Shown here in pieces: positions 15,352-24,737 of a stretch of DNA of 31,365 nt. Source of the DNA: an uncultured Chloroflexota bacterium (GTDB lineage Bacteria > Chloroflexota > UBA4733); NCBI GenBank assembly GCA_937967325.1, contig CALBSQ010000310.1:1-31365 (forward strand), read 5' to 3'. The notes under the pieces are model-generated. The model did not search any database. It saw nothing but the letters and a program-made list of their open reading frames with translations, and was not told the DNA's origin. Position 1 is the stretch's first letter. Every line of letters starts with the position of its first letter. Position numbers and translations under genes: made by a program.

Positions 15352-16530
15352 GTGCGCCTGCAACAGTTACTCGTTTCCGGGTTTCGCAACTACCGTTCGT
15401 TGTCGCTCAGCTTACCGTCTGGCCCCGTGCTCCTCTACGGCGATAATGGACAAGGGAAGAGCAACTTGCTGGAGGCAGTGTATCTCCTGGCGACATCGCG
15501 CTCCTTTCGCACTCGATTGGACCGAGAGCTGCTCAACTGGTCATTGCTGACTGAGGGCGAACCGACCGCCGCCTTCGCCCGCATAGCCTGTCAGTTGGAG
15601 CGGCTGACGGGCGGTATCCGCCTGGACGTCATTATCGCCGCGGCGCTCGGCGGCGTCCAAGGAGGCAGTATCCTCGAGCCGCCGACCCGCAAACAAATAT
15701 CGGTGAATGGGGCGAAGCGCCAACCAAGTGAGCTCATTGGGCAGCTTATGGTGACGCTCTTCACGCCTGCTGACCTCGATCTCGTGACCGGACCGCCCGA
15801 AATGCGCCGTCGCTATCTGGACGTCACGCTGTCTCAAACCGATCGTCAGTATTTTCGCGCACTGACGAGCTTTCAGCGAATCCTTGCTCAGCGGAATGCG
15901 TTGCTGCGCGCACTTCGCGAGGGTCAAGGAAGAGTCGATCAACTCTCCTACTGGGACGACGAGCTGGTACTGGCGGGCGTGCTGATCCTGGAGCGGCGAC
16001 AGTCGGCCGTGCGTCGCCTGGCCGAGCTGCTGGCGCCGCGCTATGCACAGCTCACCGGCGAAGCGACGCGCGCCGACTTGAGATATGTCTCGACGTTGGA
16101 CGACGTGGAGGGAGCCGATACTGCCCGTCCGATCGCCCAGCGCTACCTGGCTGCGCTCCACACTGCTCGACGGCGTGAGGTGGCTGCTGGGCAAACTCTC
16201 ACTGGTCCGCACCGCGACGATGTGTTTTTCCTGCTCGGGGATCGCAGTCTGGCAGGGTCCGGGTCGCGTGGACAGGTGCGGTCGTGTACGGTCGCACTCA
16301 AACTATCGGAAGTCGTGCTCATGCAGGAACTGACCGGCGAGACGCCGGTGCTCCTCCTGGACGATGTGCTATCCGAGCTCGACCGTCGTCGCCGCGCTTT
16401 CCTGCTCGGGGCGTTGTCCCCGGACCAACAAGTGCTCATCACCACAACAGACTTGGACGCCTTTCCGGCGGAGTTCGTTGCCCGATGCCGCCGGTACCAC
16501 GTTGTGGCGGGCACGCTCAGCGAAGCATGA
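15352..16530 (+). CDS. recF: DNA replication and repair protein RecF
   Basis: 392-residue SMC-like ATPase that loads RecA at gaps through RecR/RecO. VSGFRNYRSL near the start and the Walker A GDNGQGKSNLLEAVY (30-44) are typical. VNGAKRQPSELIG, LVTGPPEMRRRYLDV and LTGPHRDDV follow. A signature GSGSRGQVRS and Walker B PVLLLDDVLSELD (332-344) close the protein. Start is GTG 15352, about ten residues before the FRNY motif; TTG 15346 is an alternative. The frame is open upstream to 15190 but overlaps cinA. No dnaA, dnaN or gyrB is nearby, so recF is not in its classical origin cluster. Confidence 0.95.
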   Translation: MRLQQLLVSGFRNYRSLSLSLPSGPVLLYGDNGQGKSNLLEAVYLLATSRSFRTRLDRELLNWSLLTEGEPTAAFARIACQLERLTGGIRLDVIIAAALGGVQGGSILEPPTRKQISVNGAKRQPSELIGQLMVTLFTPADLDLVTGPPEMRRRYLDVTLSQTDRQYFRALTSFQRILAQRNALLRALREGQGRVDQLSYWDDELVLAGVLILERRQSAVRRLAELLAPRYAQLTGEATRADLRYVSTLDDVEGADTARPIAQRYLAALHTARRREVAAGQTLTGPHRDDVFFLLGDRSLAGSGSRGQVRSCTVALKLSEVVLMQELTGETPVLLLDDVLSELDRRRRAFLLGALSPDQQVLITTTDLDAFPAEFVARCRRYHVVAGTLSEA

Positions 16531-16555
16531 CGGGAACAGAGAGAAGGAGGATCAC

Positions 16556-18943
16556 ATGACGCTCGATGCTGAAGCGCCCGGAGCGCCGGGAATCGGACCC
16601 CGCTGGACCACGAGCAGCAAGGTCGGTGTGGGTACCGCCATGAGCCAGGCGTCGCGACTCTGGTTCACGATATCGCACGGCATCGTCAACGAGCTGTACT
16701 TTCCGCGCGTGGACATCGCCAACACCCGAGACGCCGGCTTCTTGGTGGCTTCAGACGGCTTCTTTTCAGAGGAGAAGCGCGACACGAGACACGAGATCAC
16801 CCAGCTCGATCCCTGGGCCCCGGCGTTCCGGCTCACCAATAGCTGCCTACAGGATCGCTACCAGATCACCAAGGAAGTGATCACCGATCCGGAGCGGGGA
16901 GTGCTGGTCCAGCGGCTGCAGTTCGCTCCGCGTCTTGGTCCGTTGCAGTCGTACCGTGTCTTTTTCCTGATTGCGCCGCACCTGCTCAACCACGGCTTCG
17001 GCAACTTCGCCTGGTTGGACGACTACCAGGGCCTGCCGATGCTGTTTGCCCGGCGTCAGTCCACCTTTATGGCCGTCGCTTGCTCCACCGGCTTCAGCGC
17101 ACGATCGGTGGGCTTTGTCGGCGTTTCCGATGGTTGGCAGGACATCTCGCAACACCATCAGCTCACCTGGAGGTACACGCACGCCAGCGACGGCAACGTC
17201 GCGATGACCGGGCAGCTAGCCCTACCAACCAACGGTGAGGCCACGGTCGCGGTGGCCTTTGGCAGGAGTCCCGGCGAAGCCGCGCAGCAAGCCCGCGCAA
17301 CCCTCATCAAGGGGTTCGACCGCTGTCTCGACGAGTATGTCGAGGGCTGGCGGCAGGCTACGAAGGGATTGCGCGACCTCAGCGCGCACTCCGGTGACGA
17401 CGGCCGGCTCGCCAGGTCAAGCGCCCTGGTCTTGCTCTCGCACATGGATAAGAGCATGCCGGGCGCGACGGTGGCCTCGCTGTCGATACCGTGGGGTGAA
17501 GCCAGGGACGACGGAGACATTGGCGGCTACCACCTGGTGTGGGCTCGTGATCTCGTGGAGGGAGCCACCGCGCGTCTGGCCATTGCCGACTCCGATCGCG
17601 CCTGGCAAACGTTTCTCTATTTGGCCAGTATTCAGAGCGACGGGGGAAGCTGGCCGCAGAACAACTGGTTGGACGGCGAGCCCTACTGGCGCGGCGTCCA
17701 GCTCGACGAGACCGCCTTCCCGGTGCTGCTTGCCTATCGGTTGAGGGAGACGGCCGCCGATCGGGCGGTCGACCTGTGGCCGATCGTGCGCAAAGCCGCC
17801 GCCTTCCTGGCGCGAACCGGGCCGGTGACCCAGGAAGAACGCTGGGAAGAGGACGGCGGCTACTCGCCGTCGACACTCGCCACTTGCATTGCCGCGCTGG
17901 TGTGCGCCGCCGCTTTCGCCCGCGCCGCGGGCGAGCCGGAGCTCGGCGCCTATCTCGAAGAAGTCGCCGACTGGTGGGCGGGCCAGCTCGACTTCTGGAC
18001 CTTTACTTGCGAGGGCGATCTCGTGCCCGGCCATCCGGAGCACTACGTGCGCCTGGGCGTTCCCCAAGACGGCCGCGACGACGGCCGGCGGTCCAACGGA
18101 GCCACGGTCGTTATCCATAACCTCTCGCCCGGCGCCGTCGCCGAGTTCCCAACACGCGACGTGGTCGACACGGGATTCCTGGAGCTGGTTCGCCATGGCG
18201 TGCGCCCCGCGAATGATCGCAGCGTCGTCGTCTCCTTACCCGTCGTCGACGCAACGCTCAAGGTTGAGCTTCCCTGCGGACCATGTTGGCATCGCTACAA
18301 CCACGACGGCTATGGGGAGCGGGAAGACGGCTCCCCCTTTGTCGGCTGGGGCAGCGGGCGGCCATGGCCGCTGCTGACTGGCGAACGGGCGCACTACGAG
18401 CTGGCGGCCGGCAACGTCTCAGAGGCGAGGCGGCTGGCCCGCGCGATGGAATGCTTCGCCAACGATGGGGGATTGCTATCTGAGCAGGTCTGGGATGGGC
18501 CGGACAATCCGGATCGGGAGCTGACCACGGGACGCCCATCCGGCTCGGCGACGCCGCTGCTTTGGGCCCACGCCGAATACTTGAAATTGCTTCGCAGTCT
18601 GGCCGACGGTCAGGTATTCGACCTGCTGGCTCCTGTCGCTAATCGATATAAGGGCGGACCCCCGCGGGCGCGGGCGGTATGGCGCTTCAACCACAAATTG
18701 CGAACGGTGGCTCGCGGTGGTCAGCTCCGGATCGAAGTCCTCGCCCCGGCATTGGTCCATTGGAGCGCCGACCAATGGCAGAATGTTCGCGACGCGCCGG
18801 CCATCGACAGCACGATCGGCCTCTGGTACGTCGACTTGCCGGCATCAGCGACGGCCGAGCCGCGGATGATTGTGTTTACGTTTCTGTGGACGGACGGGCA
18901 ACGATGGGAGGGCGAGGATTATGCGGTGGAGGTTCAGAGTTGA
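16556..18943 (+). CDS. GH15 glucoamylase / glucan 1,4-alpha-glucosidase
   Basis: 795 residues. The first ~270 form a beta-sandwich seen in prokaryotic GH15 enzymes, beginning APGAPGIGPRWTTSSKVGVGT and ISHGIVNELYFPRVD. The (alpha/alpha)6 barrel follows with GGYHLVWARDLVEGA, SWPQNNWLDGEPYWRGVQLDE and RWEEDGGYSPST (general acid E431 or E432). LLSEQVWD carries the probable base E643. The C-terminal ~110 residues form another beta domain. The enzyme releases glucose from non-reducing ends of alpha-glucans. No signal peptide is visible, so it probably acts on internal glycogen or oligosaccharides; trehalose or glucuronic-acid specific GH15 relatives cannot be excluded. ATG 16556 has GAAGGAGG at ideal spacing, 25 bases after recF. 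Confidence 0.92.
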   Translation: MTLDAEAPGAPGIGPRWTTSSKVGVGTAMSQASRLWFTISHGIVNELYFPRVDIANTRDAGFLVASDGFFSEEKRDTRHEITQLDPWAPAFRLTNSCLQDRYQITKEVITDPERGVLVQRLQFAPRLGPLQSYRVFFLIAPHLLNHGFGNFAWLDDYQGLPMLFARRQSTFMAVACSTGFSARSVGFVGVSDGWQDISQHHQLTWRYTHASDGNVAMTGQLALPTNGEATVAVAFGRSPGEAAQQARATLIKGFDRCLDEYVEGWRQATKGLRDLSAHSGDDGRLARSSALVLLSHMDKSMPGATVASLSIPWGEARDDGDIGGYHLVWARDLVEGATARLAIADSDRAWQTFLYLASIQSDGGSWPQNNWLDGEPYWRGVQLDETAFPVLLAYRLRETAADRAVDLWPIVRKAAAFLARTGPVTQEERWEEDGGYSPSTLATCIAALVCAAAFARAAGEPELGAYLEEVADWWAGQLDFWTFTCEGDLVPGHPEHYVRLGVPQDGRDDGRRSNGATVVIHNLSPGAVAEFPTRDVVDTGFLELVRHGVRPANDRSVVVSLPVVDATLKVELPCGPCWHRYNHDGYGEREDGSPFVGWGSGRPWPLLTGERAHYELAAGNVSEARRLARAMECFANDGGLLSEQVWDGPDNPDRELTTGRPSGSATPLLWAHAEYLKLLRSLADGQVFDLLAPVANRYKGGPPRARAVWRFNHKLRTVARGGQLRIEVLAPALVHWSADQWQNVRDAPAIDSTIGLWYVDLPASATAEPRMIVFTFLWTDGQRWEGEDYAVEVQS

Positions 18944-18953
18944 AAGCAATGCT

Positions 18954-19032
18954 GGCGGCGGCAGGACTCTCACCCCCGGCCCCGCGCCCGCTCGGCGGGC
19001 GCGGGGCCGGGGGTGAGAGTCCTGCCGCCGCC
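18954..19032. repeat. perfect palindrome with 38-bp arms (REP/MITE-like hairpin)
   Basis: Arms 18954-18991 and 18995-19032 are exact reverse complements with a 3-base loop (TCG), extremely GC-rich, 11 bases past the glucoamylase stop. No T-run follows (CTTGCGAAG), so it is not a canonical intrinsic terminator, though such a hairpin would halt or protect RNA ends. Similar 'CTCACCCCCGGCCCC' palindromes occur as interspersed repeats in GC-rich genomes. In the rest of the 293-base gap (to 19236) I see no gene. Confidence 0.9.
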
Positions 19033-19236
19033 CTTGCGAAGTCGGTACTGGTCGCATTAGACTCCGGAGTGCCAAGGCAATGGAGCCGTGGCTACGTGGA
19101 AGGCGTTGCGACGTTGGCGCCGAAAACACGTGGGTCGTAGGCGCCTCGTGACATACCGCGCCGCGATGTGCGGAATCACCGCCAGGATCGGAATGCAAGC
19201 AAGGCGACTGCCAGCTAGCGCGAGAGGAGATCATAG

Positions 19237-21201
19237 ATGGTCGATACTGCCCCCGGTACCTTTGATGCGCTGTTGCAAGAAGATCGGCGGTTTCCGCCAC
19301 CAGCCGACTTCGCCGCCCAGGCCAACGTCAGCGACAGCGCGATCTATCAGCGCGCTCTGGCAAACCCGGAGGACTATTGGGCCGAGCAAGCGAAGCAGTT
19401 GGATTGGTTCACGCCGTTTGAGCAGGTGCTGCAGTGGGACGCTCCCTGGGCGAAATGGTTCGTCGGAGGCACGCTGAACGCCGCCTATAACTGCGTTGAC
19501 CGTCACATCAAGACGTGGCGCAAGAACAAGGCAGCCATCATCTGGGAAGGCGAACCGGGCGAGCAGCGCGTCCTGACCTATCGTGATCTCTATCGGGAGG
19601 TGAACCAGGCCGCCCTGGCGCTGCGCTCCTTGGGGATCGGTAAGGGAGACGTCGTTGCAATCTACTTGCCAATGGTCCCTGAGGCCGTCATCGCAATGCT
19701 CGCCTGTGCCCGCCTTGGCGCGCCGCACACCGTGATCTTCGGTGGCTTCAGCCCGGAGTCGCTGCGCGACCGCATTATCGACTCCAAGTGCAAGCTGCTC
19801 ATCACCGCCGACGCCGGATACCGCCGCGGCAACCTGGTGCCCCTGAAGGCGAACGGCGACGCGGCTGTCGACGGCGCCCCGACCATCGAGCACGTCCTGG
19901 TCGTGCAGCGAGTGGGCGAACGCGCGAACGTGACGATGAAGCAGGGGCGCGACGTATGGTGGCACGACGCCGTGACGCCGTTCGTCGGCAAGGAGATCGC
20001 TTGCGAGCCGGTTGACTCCGAGCACCCGCTCTACATCCTCTACACCTCCGGCACGACGGGCAAGCCCAAAGGATTGCTGCACACGACTGCCGGCTACCTG
20101 GTTGGGACCATGACGACGACGCGGTGCATCTTCGACCTCAAAGATGACGACGTCTACTGGTGTACCGCCGACGTCGGCTGGGTCACGGGGCACAGCTACA
20201 TCGTGTATGGGCCGCTGGCCACCGGGGTGACGCAGATTATGTATGAGGGCGCCCCGGACTGGCCGGACAAAGACCGCTTCTGGGCTATCATCGAAAAATA
20301 TGGCGCGACCATCCTATACACTGCGCCAACCTCTATCCGCACCTTCATGCGCTGGGGATCCGAGTTTCCCGAGCGCCACAATCTTGGCAGCTTGAGGCTG
20401 CTCGGCACCGTTGGTGAGCCGATCAATCCCGAAGCATGGATCTGGTACCAGGAACACATCGGCGGCGGACGCTGCCCGGTAGTGGATACCTGGTGGCAGA
20501 CGGAGACGGGCATGATCCTCATCTCGCCGCTGCCCGGGCTGACGACGACGCGACCCGGCTCCGCAACCTTCCCTTTCCCGGGCGTGGACGCGGATGTCCT
20601 CGACGAGCAGGGCAACTCGGTCCCACCCGGAGCCGGCGGCTATCTCGTCATCAAGCGCCCCTGGCCGGCCATGATGCGAACAATCTGGGGAGATCCGGAG
20701 CGCTACGTCCGGCAATATTGGAGCAAGTACCCCGGCATCTATCTCACTGGTGACGGGGCCAGACGCGACGAAGACGGCTACTTCTGGCTGTTGGGTCGCG
20801 TGGACGATGTGCTCAATGTGTCGGCCCATCGCATCGGCACCATGGAGCTGGAGAGCGCGCTGGTGAGTCACCCATCTGTCGCCGAAGCGGCCGTCATCGG
20901 GATTACGCACGAGATCAAAGGGCAGGCCCCCGCGGCGTTCGTGACCCTGCGCTCCGGCATCGATCCAACCGACGCGCTGAAGAGAGAGCTGAGCGACCAC
21001 GTCGCCAAGAAGATTGGCGGGATCGCCCGCCCTGAGAAGGTCTTCTTCACCGCCGAGTTACCGAAGACGCGCAGCGCCAAGATCATGCGGCGGCTCCTCC
21101 GCGACATTGCGGAGGGTCGGGTCATTGGCGACACGACCACCCTGACCGACCCAGCGGTGCTGGCCGAAATCAAACAGCGCTACGAACAGACGGAAGCGTA
21201 G
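19237..21201 (+). CDS. acs: acetyl-CoA synthetase (AMP-forming)
   Basis: 654 residues. Converts acetate, ATP and CoA to acetyl-CoA in two steps through acetyl-AMP. Visible motifs include YTSGTTGKPKGLLHT (ATP loop), TADVGWVTGHSYIVYGPL, VDTWWQTETGMI (the Trp that limits the acyl pocket to acetate), and YLTGDGARRDEDGYFWLLGRVDDV (hinge and ATP). KTRSAKIMRRLLR holds the catalytic and regulatory lysine K615, which is often acetylated. Length is typical. ATG 19237 follows GAGAGGAG. It stands alone after a large palindrome, with no acetate transporter or deacetylase in the window. Confidence 0.96.
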   Translation: MVDTAPGTFDALLQEDRRFPPPADFAAQANVSDSAIYQRALANPEDYWAEQAKQLDWFTPFEQVLQWDAPWAKWFVGGTLNAAYNCVDRHIKTWRKNKAAIIWEGEPGEQRVLTYRDLYREVNQAALALRSLGIGKGDVVAIYLPMVPEAVIAMLACARLGAPHTVIFGGFSPESLRDRIIDSKCKLLITADAGYRRGNLVPLKANGDAAVDGAPTIEHVLVVQRVGERANVTMKQGRDVWWHDAVTPFVGKEIACEPVDSEHPLYILYTSGTTGKPKGLLHTTAGYLVGTMTTTRCIFDLKDDDVYWCTADVGWVTGHSYIVYGPLATGVTQIMYEGAPDWPDKDRFWAIIEKYGATILYTAPTSIRTFMRWGSEFPERHNLGSLRLLGTVGEPINPEAWIWYQEHIGGGRCPVVDTWWQTETGMILISPLPGLTTTRPGSATFPFPGVDADVLDEQGNSVPPGAGGYLVIKRPWPAMMRTIWGDPERYVRQYWSKYPGIYLTGDGARRDEDGYFWLLGRVDDVLNVSAHRIGTMELESALVSHPSVAEAAVIGITHEIKGQAPAAFVTLRSGIDPTDALKRELSDHVAKKIGGIARPEKVFFTAELPKTRSAKIMRRLLRDIAEGRVIGDTTTLTDPAVLAEIKQRYEQTEA

Positions 21202-21317
21202 CGGCATCACCGTTGAGGTCTTGGCGTCCGATCGACGTGACCGCCGCGCCGTAGTCGCCAGCGTATTCCTGAGCGACGATGGTGACCTGTGTCCACTTGG
21301 AGAGAAGGGAGGGGACC

Positions 21318-22709
21318 TTGACAAAGCCGTCACGTGTCGCGGTCATCGGCCTTGACTGCGCGTCGCCGAGGCTGATATTCGACACCTGGCTGGATGAGCT
21401 GCCACACCTGCGTTCGCTGGTCCACAGCGGCACGTGGGGAAAGCTCCGCAGTGTCGACCCGCCGATCACCGTCCCGGCCTGGAGCTGTATGACCAGTGGG
21501 AGGGACCCTGGTCGCCTAGGCGTTTATGGATTCCGCAATCGAAAGGACTACACCTACGACGGTCTGAGCTTTGCCAACTCGCTCTCGATCAAGGAGGACC
21601 GGGTGTGGGACATCGCTGGGCGTGCCGGAAAACACGTGATTGTCTTGGCTGTGCCGCAGACCTATCCGCCGCTGCCCGTGAATGGCGAGCTGGTAAGCTG
21701 CTTTCTTACGCCCGACCCTCGCACCTGTTCCTACACCTATCCGGCCGAGCTCAAGTCCGAGATCGAACAGCTTGTCGGCGACTACCAGGTCGATGTCGCC
21801 GACTTTCGTGCCGATGATCGTGACCGAATCGTGCAGCAGCTCTATCGCATGACCGAGCAGCGGTTTGCCGTCGCCGGACATCTCCTAGAGAGCCGGCCAT
21901 GGGACTTTTTCATGATGGTCGAGATTGGGGTTGACCGCGTTCACCATGCCTTCTGGCGCTACTTCGATCCTGAGCATCCGCGCTACGAGCCGAACAGCCG
22001 GTATCGCGACACGATTCGGGACTACTATCACTTCATCGACGCGCAAATCGGCGCGCTCCTTCCGCTATTCGGCACCGGCGACACAGTCTTGGTGGTATCG
22101 GATCACGGGGCGATGCCGATGGCCGGCGGCATTTGCATCAACGACTGGCTGGTCCGTGAGGGGTACCTGGCGCTGGATGAACCGCTTCGCGGGCTCACAC
22201 CCCTCTCCAAAGCCAAGATCGATTGGGGCCGCAGCCGGGTCTGGGGCGAAGGCGGCTATTACTGCCGCCTGTGTCTCAACGTGCGCGGACGCGAACCGCG
22301 CGGCATCGTCGACGCCGACGCCTACGAGGCATTGCGGAGCGAGATCATCCAGAAGCTGGAAGCGCTCACCGATCCGACCGGCAAGAACATCGGCACGAAG
22401 GTTTACCGGCCCGAGGAGCTGTGGCCAGAGCGTCGGGGCATCACGCCTGATCTGATCGCCTACTTCGGCAACCTGGCCTGGCGGAGCATTGGCACCCTGG
22501 GGCACGACCAGATCTGGACCTTTGAGAACGACACCGGACCGGACGACGCCAACCACGCGCACGATGGCGTATTCATCATGCGTGGGCCCGGCATCCCCCA
22601 CGTAGAGCGTCAGGGGCTGAGCCTGCTGGACGTAGCGCCCACGTTGCTTAGGCGTCTCCAATTGCCGGTACCCGACGACATGACTGGCCGGGCGATCGTC
22701 GACGGTTAG
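21318..22709 (+). CDS. type I phosphodiesterase/nucleotide pyrophosphatase-like (alkaline phosphatase superfamily)
   Basis: 463 residues from TTG 21318, which has GGGAGG 5 bases upstream and lies right before KPSRVAVIGLDCASP. ATG 21279 would add 13 residues but has a poorer site. The metal/nucleophile set of the superfamily is present: DCASPRLIFD (Asp), PPITVPAWSCMTSG (Thr nucleophile), VGVDR-type EIGVDRVHHAFW (Asp, His), VVSDHGAMPM (Asp, His) and NHAHDGVFIMRGPGI (His). No signal peptide or membrane helix is seen, so it is cytoplasmic. Related proteins in bacteria and archaea are annotated as 'predicted AP superfamily phosphohydrolases' acting on phosphodiesters, nucleotides or phosphonates; the substrate is unknown. 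It ends 64 bases before the isomerase-like gene, which has its own -10 box. Confidence 0.85.
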   Translation: MTKPSRVAVIGLDCASPRLIFDTWLDELPHLRSLVHSGTWGKLRSVDPPITVPAWSCMTSGRDPGRLGVYGFRNRKDYTYDGLSFANSLSIKEDRVWDIAGRAGKHVIVLAVPQTYPPLPVNGELVSCFLTPDPRTCSYTYPAELKSEIEQLVGDYQVDVADFRADDRDRIVQQLYRMTEQRFAVAGHLLESRPWDFFMMVEIGVDRVHHAFWRYFDPEHPRYEPNSRYRDTIRDYYHFIDAQIGALLPLFGTGDTVLVVSDHGAMPMAGGICINDWLVREGYLALDEPLRGLTPLSKAKIDWGRSRVWGEGGYYCRLCLNVRGREPRGIVDADAYEALRSEIIQKLEALTDPTGKNIGTKVYRPEELWPERRGITPDLIAYFGNLAWRSIGTLGHDQIWTFENDTGPDDANHAHDGVFIMRGPGIPHVERQGLSLLDVAPTLLRRLQLPVPDDMTGRAIVDG

Positions 22710-22734
22710 TCCATCTGGCCAGTCGCCCGCGGGC

Positions 22735-22740
22735 TATACT
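22735..22740 (+). promoter_or_regulatory. putative -10 box (GC-TATACT) for the isomerase/epimerase gene
   Basis: GGGCTATACT lies 33 bases before ATG 22774 in the short gap after the phosphatase gene, with the same core as the alr and mreB boxes. No good -35 is visible. Confidence 0.4.
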
Positions 22741-22773
22741 CACCCTCTCTGTTCGTGCCAAGAAGGGCCTGAA

Positions 22774-23628
22774 ATGTACCGGAGCTTGAACACTGGAGCA
22801 ATTGGGGTGCGCACCGATCTGGAGGGCGCGCTGACCATGGCCAAGGCGCACGGATTCGACGCGATCGACTTTGGCATCGGCGAAGCCCAGCGAATTGCCG
22901 AATCTCAAGGCGCCGACGCGCTAGCCCGCAAGTTTGAAGCAGCGGGGGTGAAGCCGGGACCATGGGGCCTGCCGGTGGACTGGCGCGGGGACAACGACAA
23001 GTTCCAGCAAGGGCTGTCGGAGCTCGCGGCCGCGGCCGACCTGGGGCAGCGGCTGGCGGCGTTGCGTGTGACAACCTGGGTCACGCCCGGCCACAACGAG
23101 CGGACACGACAGCAGCAATATGACTTCCTGCTGGGCCGTTTCCGTCCCATTGCCCGAATCCTCGCGGACCATGGCTGTCGACTGGGGCTGGAATTCATCG
23201 GTCCCAAGACTTCTCGAACGAAACTAGCCCACGAGTTCATCTATACCGCCGGCGACATGCTGGCCTTTGCCCACGCCATTGGCCCGAACGTTGGCCTGTT
23301 GCACGACTGCTGGCATTGGTACACCTCTGGCGGAACCGTGGAGGAGCTGAAGAGCCTGGAGGCCGAGGATGTCGTGGCCGTCCACGTGAACGACGCTCCC
23401 GCAGGCATCGAGCGAGACGCCCAGATCGACAACCAGCGACTGCTGCCCATGGAGTCCGGGGTGATTGAGTTGCCGGCCTACTTGCGCGCGCTGCTGCAGA
23501 TCGGCTACGACGGCCCGGTCACGGTTGAGCCGTTCAGTGCTCGCCTGCGTGAGCTCGCACCCGAACAAGCCGTTCGGGAAACAGCCGAGTCGTTGCGCCA
23601 GGCGTGGCAGGCGGCGGGGCTGGGGTAG
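22774..23628 (+). CDS. sugar phosphate isomerase/epimerase-like TIM-barrel protein
   Basis: 284 residues of the xylose isomerase-like (AP endonuclease 2) TIM-barrel superfamily. The strand-end metal ligands are visible: LGLEFIGPKTSR (Glu), VGLLHDCWHWYTSGG (Asp, His), VVAVHVNDAP (His) and PVTVEPFSARL (Glu). It opens MYRSLNTGAIGVRTDLEGALTMAKAHGFDAIDF, the usual first strand and helix. Members interconvert keto and aldo sugars or epimerise inositols and ketoses; the substrate cannot be read from sequence. The ATG fits the family start. It is convergent with tsaD, with only 14 bases between and no hairpin terminator. Confidence 0.85.
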   Translation: MYRSLNTGAIGVRTDLEGALTMAKAHGFDAIDFGIGEAQRIAESQGADALARKFEAAGVKPGPWGLPVDWRGDNDKFQQGLSELAAAADLGQRLAALRVTTWVTPGHNERTRQQQYDFLLGRFRPIARILADHGCRLGLEFIGPKTSRTKLAHEFIYTAGDMLAFAHAIGPNVGLLHDCWHWYTSGGTVEELKSLEAEDVVAVHVNDAPAGIERDAQIDNQRLLPMESGVIELPAYLRALLQIGYDGPVTVEPFSARLRELAPEQAVRETAESLRQAWQAAGLG

Positions 23629-23642
23629 GTTCACCATTGTCC

Positions 23643-24737
23643 CTAGAACGCCGCCTCCGCTAACCGAAGGTTGGGATTGACGTCCAGGTCCAGGCCGTCG
23701 GTCTTGCCTGCCTTCAGCGCAAAGTAGGCGCAGCCGGCCACGATGGCGGCGTTGTCCGTGCAATAGCTGAGCGGTGGGATGCGCACCGGCACCGGGCTTC
23801 GGTCCTGGATCAGGTGGCGTAGACGGGCGTTGGCGGCAACGCCACCGGCCAGTAGGATGTCCGCTGCGCCGTATTGTTGCGCCGCGGCCACCGTGCGAGC
23901 AACCAGCACATCCACGACCGCCTCCTGAAAGCTGGCGGCGAGGTCGGCCAGGAGGTCCGGGTTCGCAGCGAGGCTGTCTGCTCCCTGGCCGGGTGTTTGC
24001 TCTTCGATTAGCCGCTGCGCCGCTGTCTTGAGACCGCTGAAACTGAAATCGTAGCCGCCGCGCAGAACAGCCCGAGGCAGCGCAAATGCCGCTGGGTTTC
24101 CAGGGCGTGACGCTCCCAACTCCCCGGCGGCCGCCTTTTCGATTGCAGGACCGCCGGGATACGTGAGTCCCAAGATACGCGCCACTTTGTCGAACGCTTC
24201 TCCGGCAGCGTCGTCTCTGGTCTGGCCGACCAGGTCATATGCCCCGTGGCCTCGCATCAAGATGAGCTCGGTGTGGCCACCGGACACGATCAGACAGAGC
24301 GCTGGAAAGCTCGGCTCACGCGGCAAGCGTCCGGCGCCGCCCGTTTCCGCCGCCAGCCAGTTGGCATAAATGTGCGCTTCTAGATGGTTGACGCCTACCA
24401 GCGGCAGGCCGCGAGCGAACGAGATCGCCTTCGCGGCGTTGACCCCCACCAGCAGCGACCCGGCCAGGCCGGGGCCGGCGGTGACGGCGCAGGCGTCGAT
24501 CTTCTCCCAACTCGCATCGGCCGCCGCCAGCGCCTCAGCGAGGATCGGGAGAATCGCGGTCATATGCTGTCGGGCAGCGATTTCGGGCACCACGCCGCCG
24601 TAGGGGCGGTGGATCTCGATCTGGGAGGACACCAGGTTGACGATCACCCGCCGTCCATCGCGGACGAGCGACACGGAGGTCTCGTCGCAGCTGGTCTCGA
24701 TCCCCAGGATCAGTGTCTCGCGGTGGACTCGGCTCAT
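23643..24737 (-). CDS. tsaD: tRNA N6-adenosine threonylcarbamoyltransferase
   Basis: 364-residue ASKHA-fold enzyme that transfers the threonylcarbamoyl group to A37 of ANN-decoding tRNAs (t6A). It opens LILGIETSCDETSVSLV. The metal motif is VNHLEAHIYANW (H-x3-H), then LIVSGGHTELILM, DAAGEAFDKVARILGLTYPGGPAIEK and FSFSGLKTA. LAGGVAANARLRHLI and SYCTDNAAIVAGCAY close the protein. ATG 24737 overlaps the tsaB stop by four bases (ATGA). It is the last gene of a thiL-tsaE-tsaB-tsaD string that holds the three partner proteins of t6A transfer; tsaC is not in the window. Confidence 0.96.
   Translation of the reverse strand: MSRVHRETLILGIETSCDETSVSLVRDGRRVIVNLVSSQIEIHRPYGGVVPEIAARQHMTAILPILAEALAAADASWEKIDACAVTAGPGLAGSLLVGVNAAKAISFARGLPLVGVNHLEAHIYANWLAAETGGAGRLPREPSFPALCLIVSGGHTELILMRGHGAYDLVGQTRDDAAGEAFDKVARILGLTYPGGPAIEKAAAGELGASRPGNPAAFALPRAVLRGGYDFSFSGLKTAAQRLIEEQTPGQGADSLAANPDLLADLAASFQEAVVDVLVARTVAAAQQYGAADILLAGGVAANARLRHLIQDRSPVPVRIPPLSYCTDNAAIVAGCAYFALKAGKTDGLDLDVNPNLRLAEAAF

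Noticed and set aside
18954..19032. Palindrome as a rho-independent terminator
   Set aside because: The stem is strong but no T-run follows on either strand, and the arms are far longer than in typical terminators.
18679..19140. Plus-strand ORF running from the glucoamylase end through the large palindrome
   Set aside because: It is out of frame with the GH15 gene, includes translated hairpin arms and has no homology pattern.
21202..21317. Possible gene remnant on the minus strand between acs and the phosphatase
   Set aside because: The frame reads smoothly (QEYAGDYGAAVTSIG) but matches nothing I know and continues into the antisense of both neighbours.
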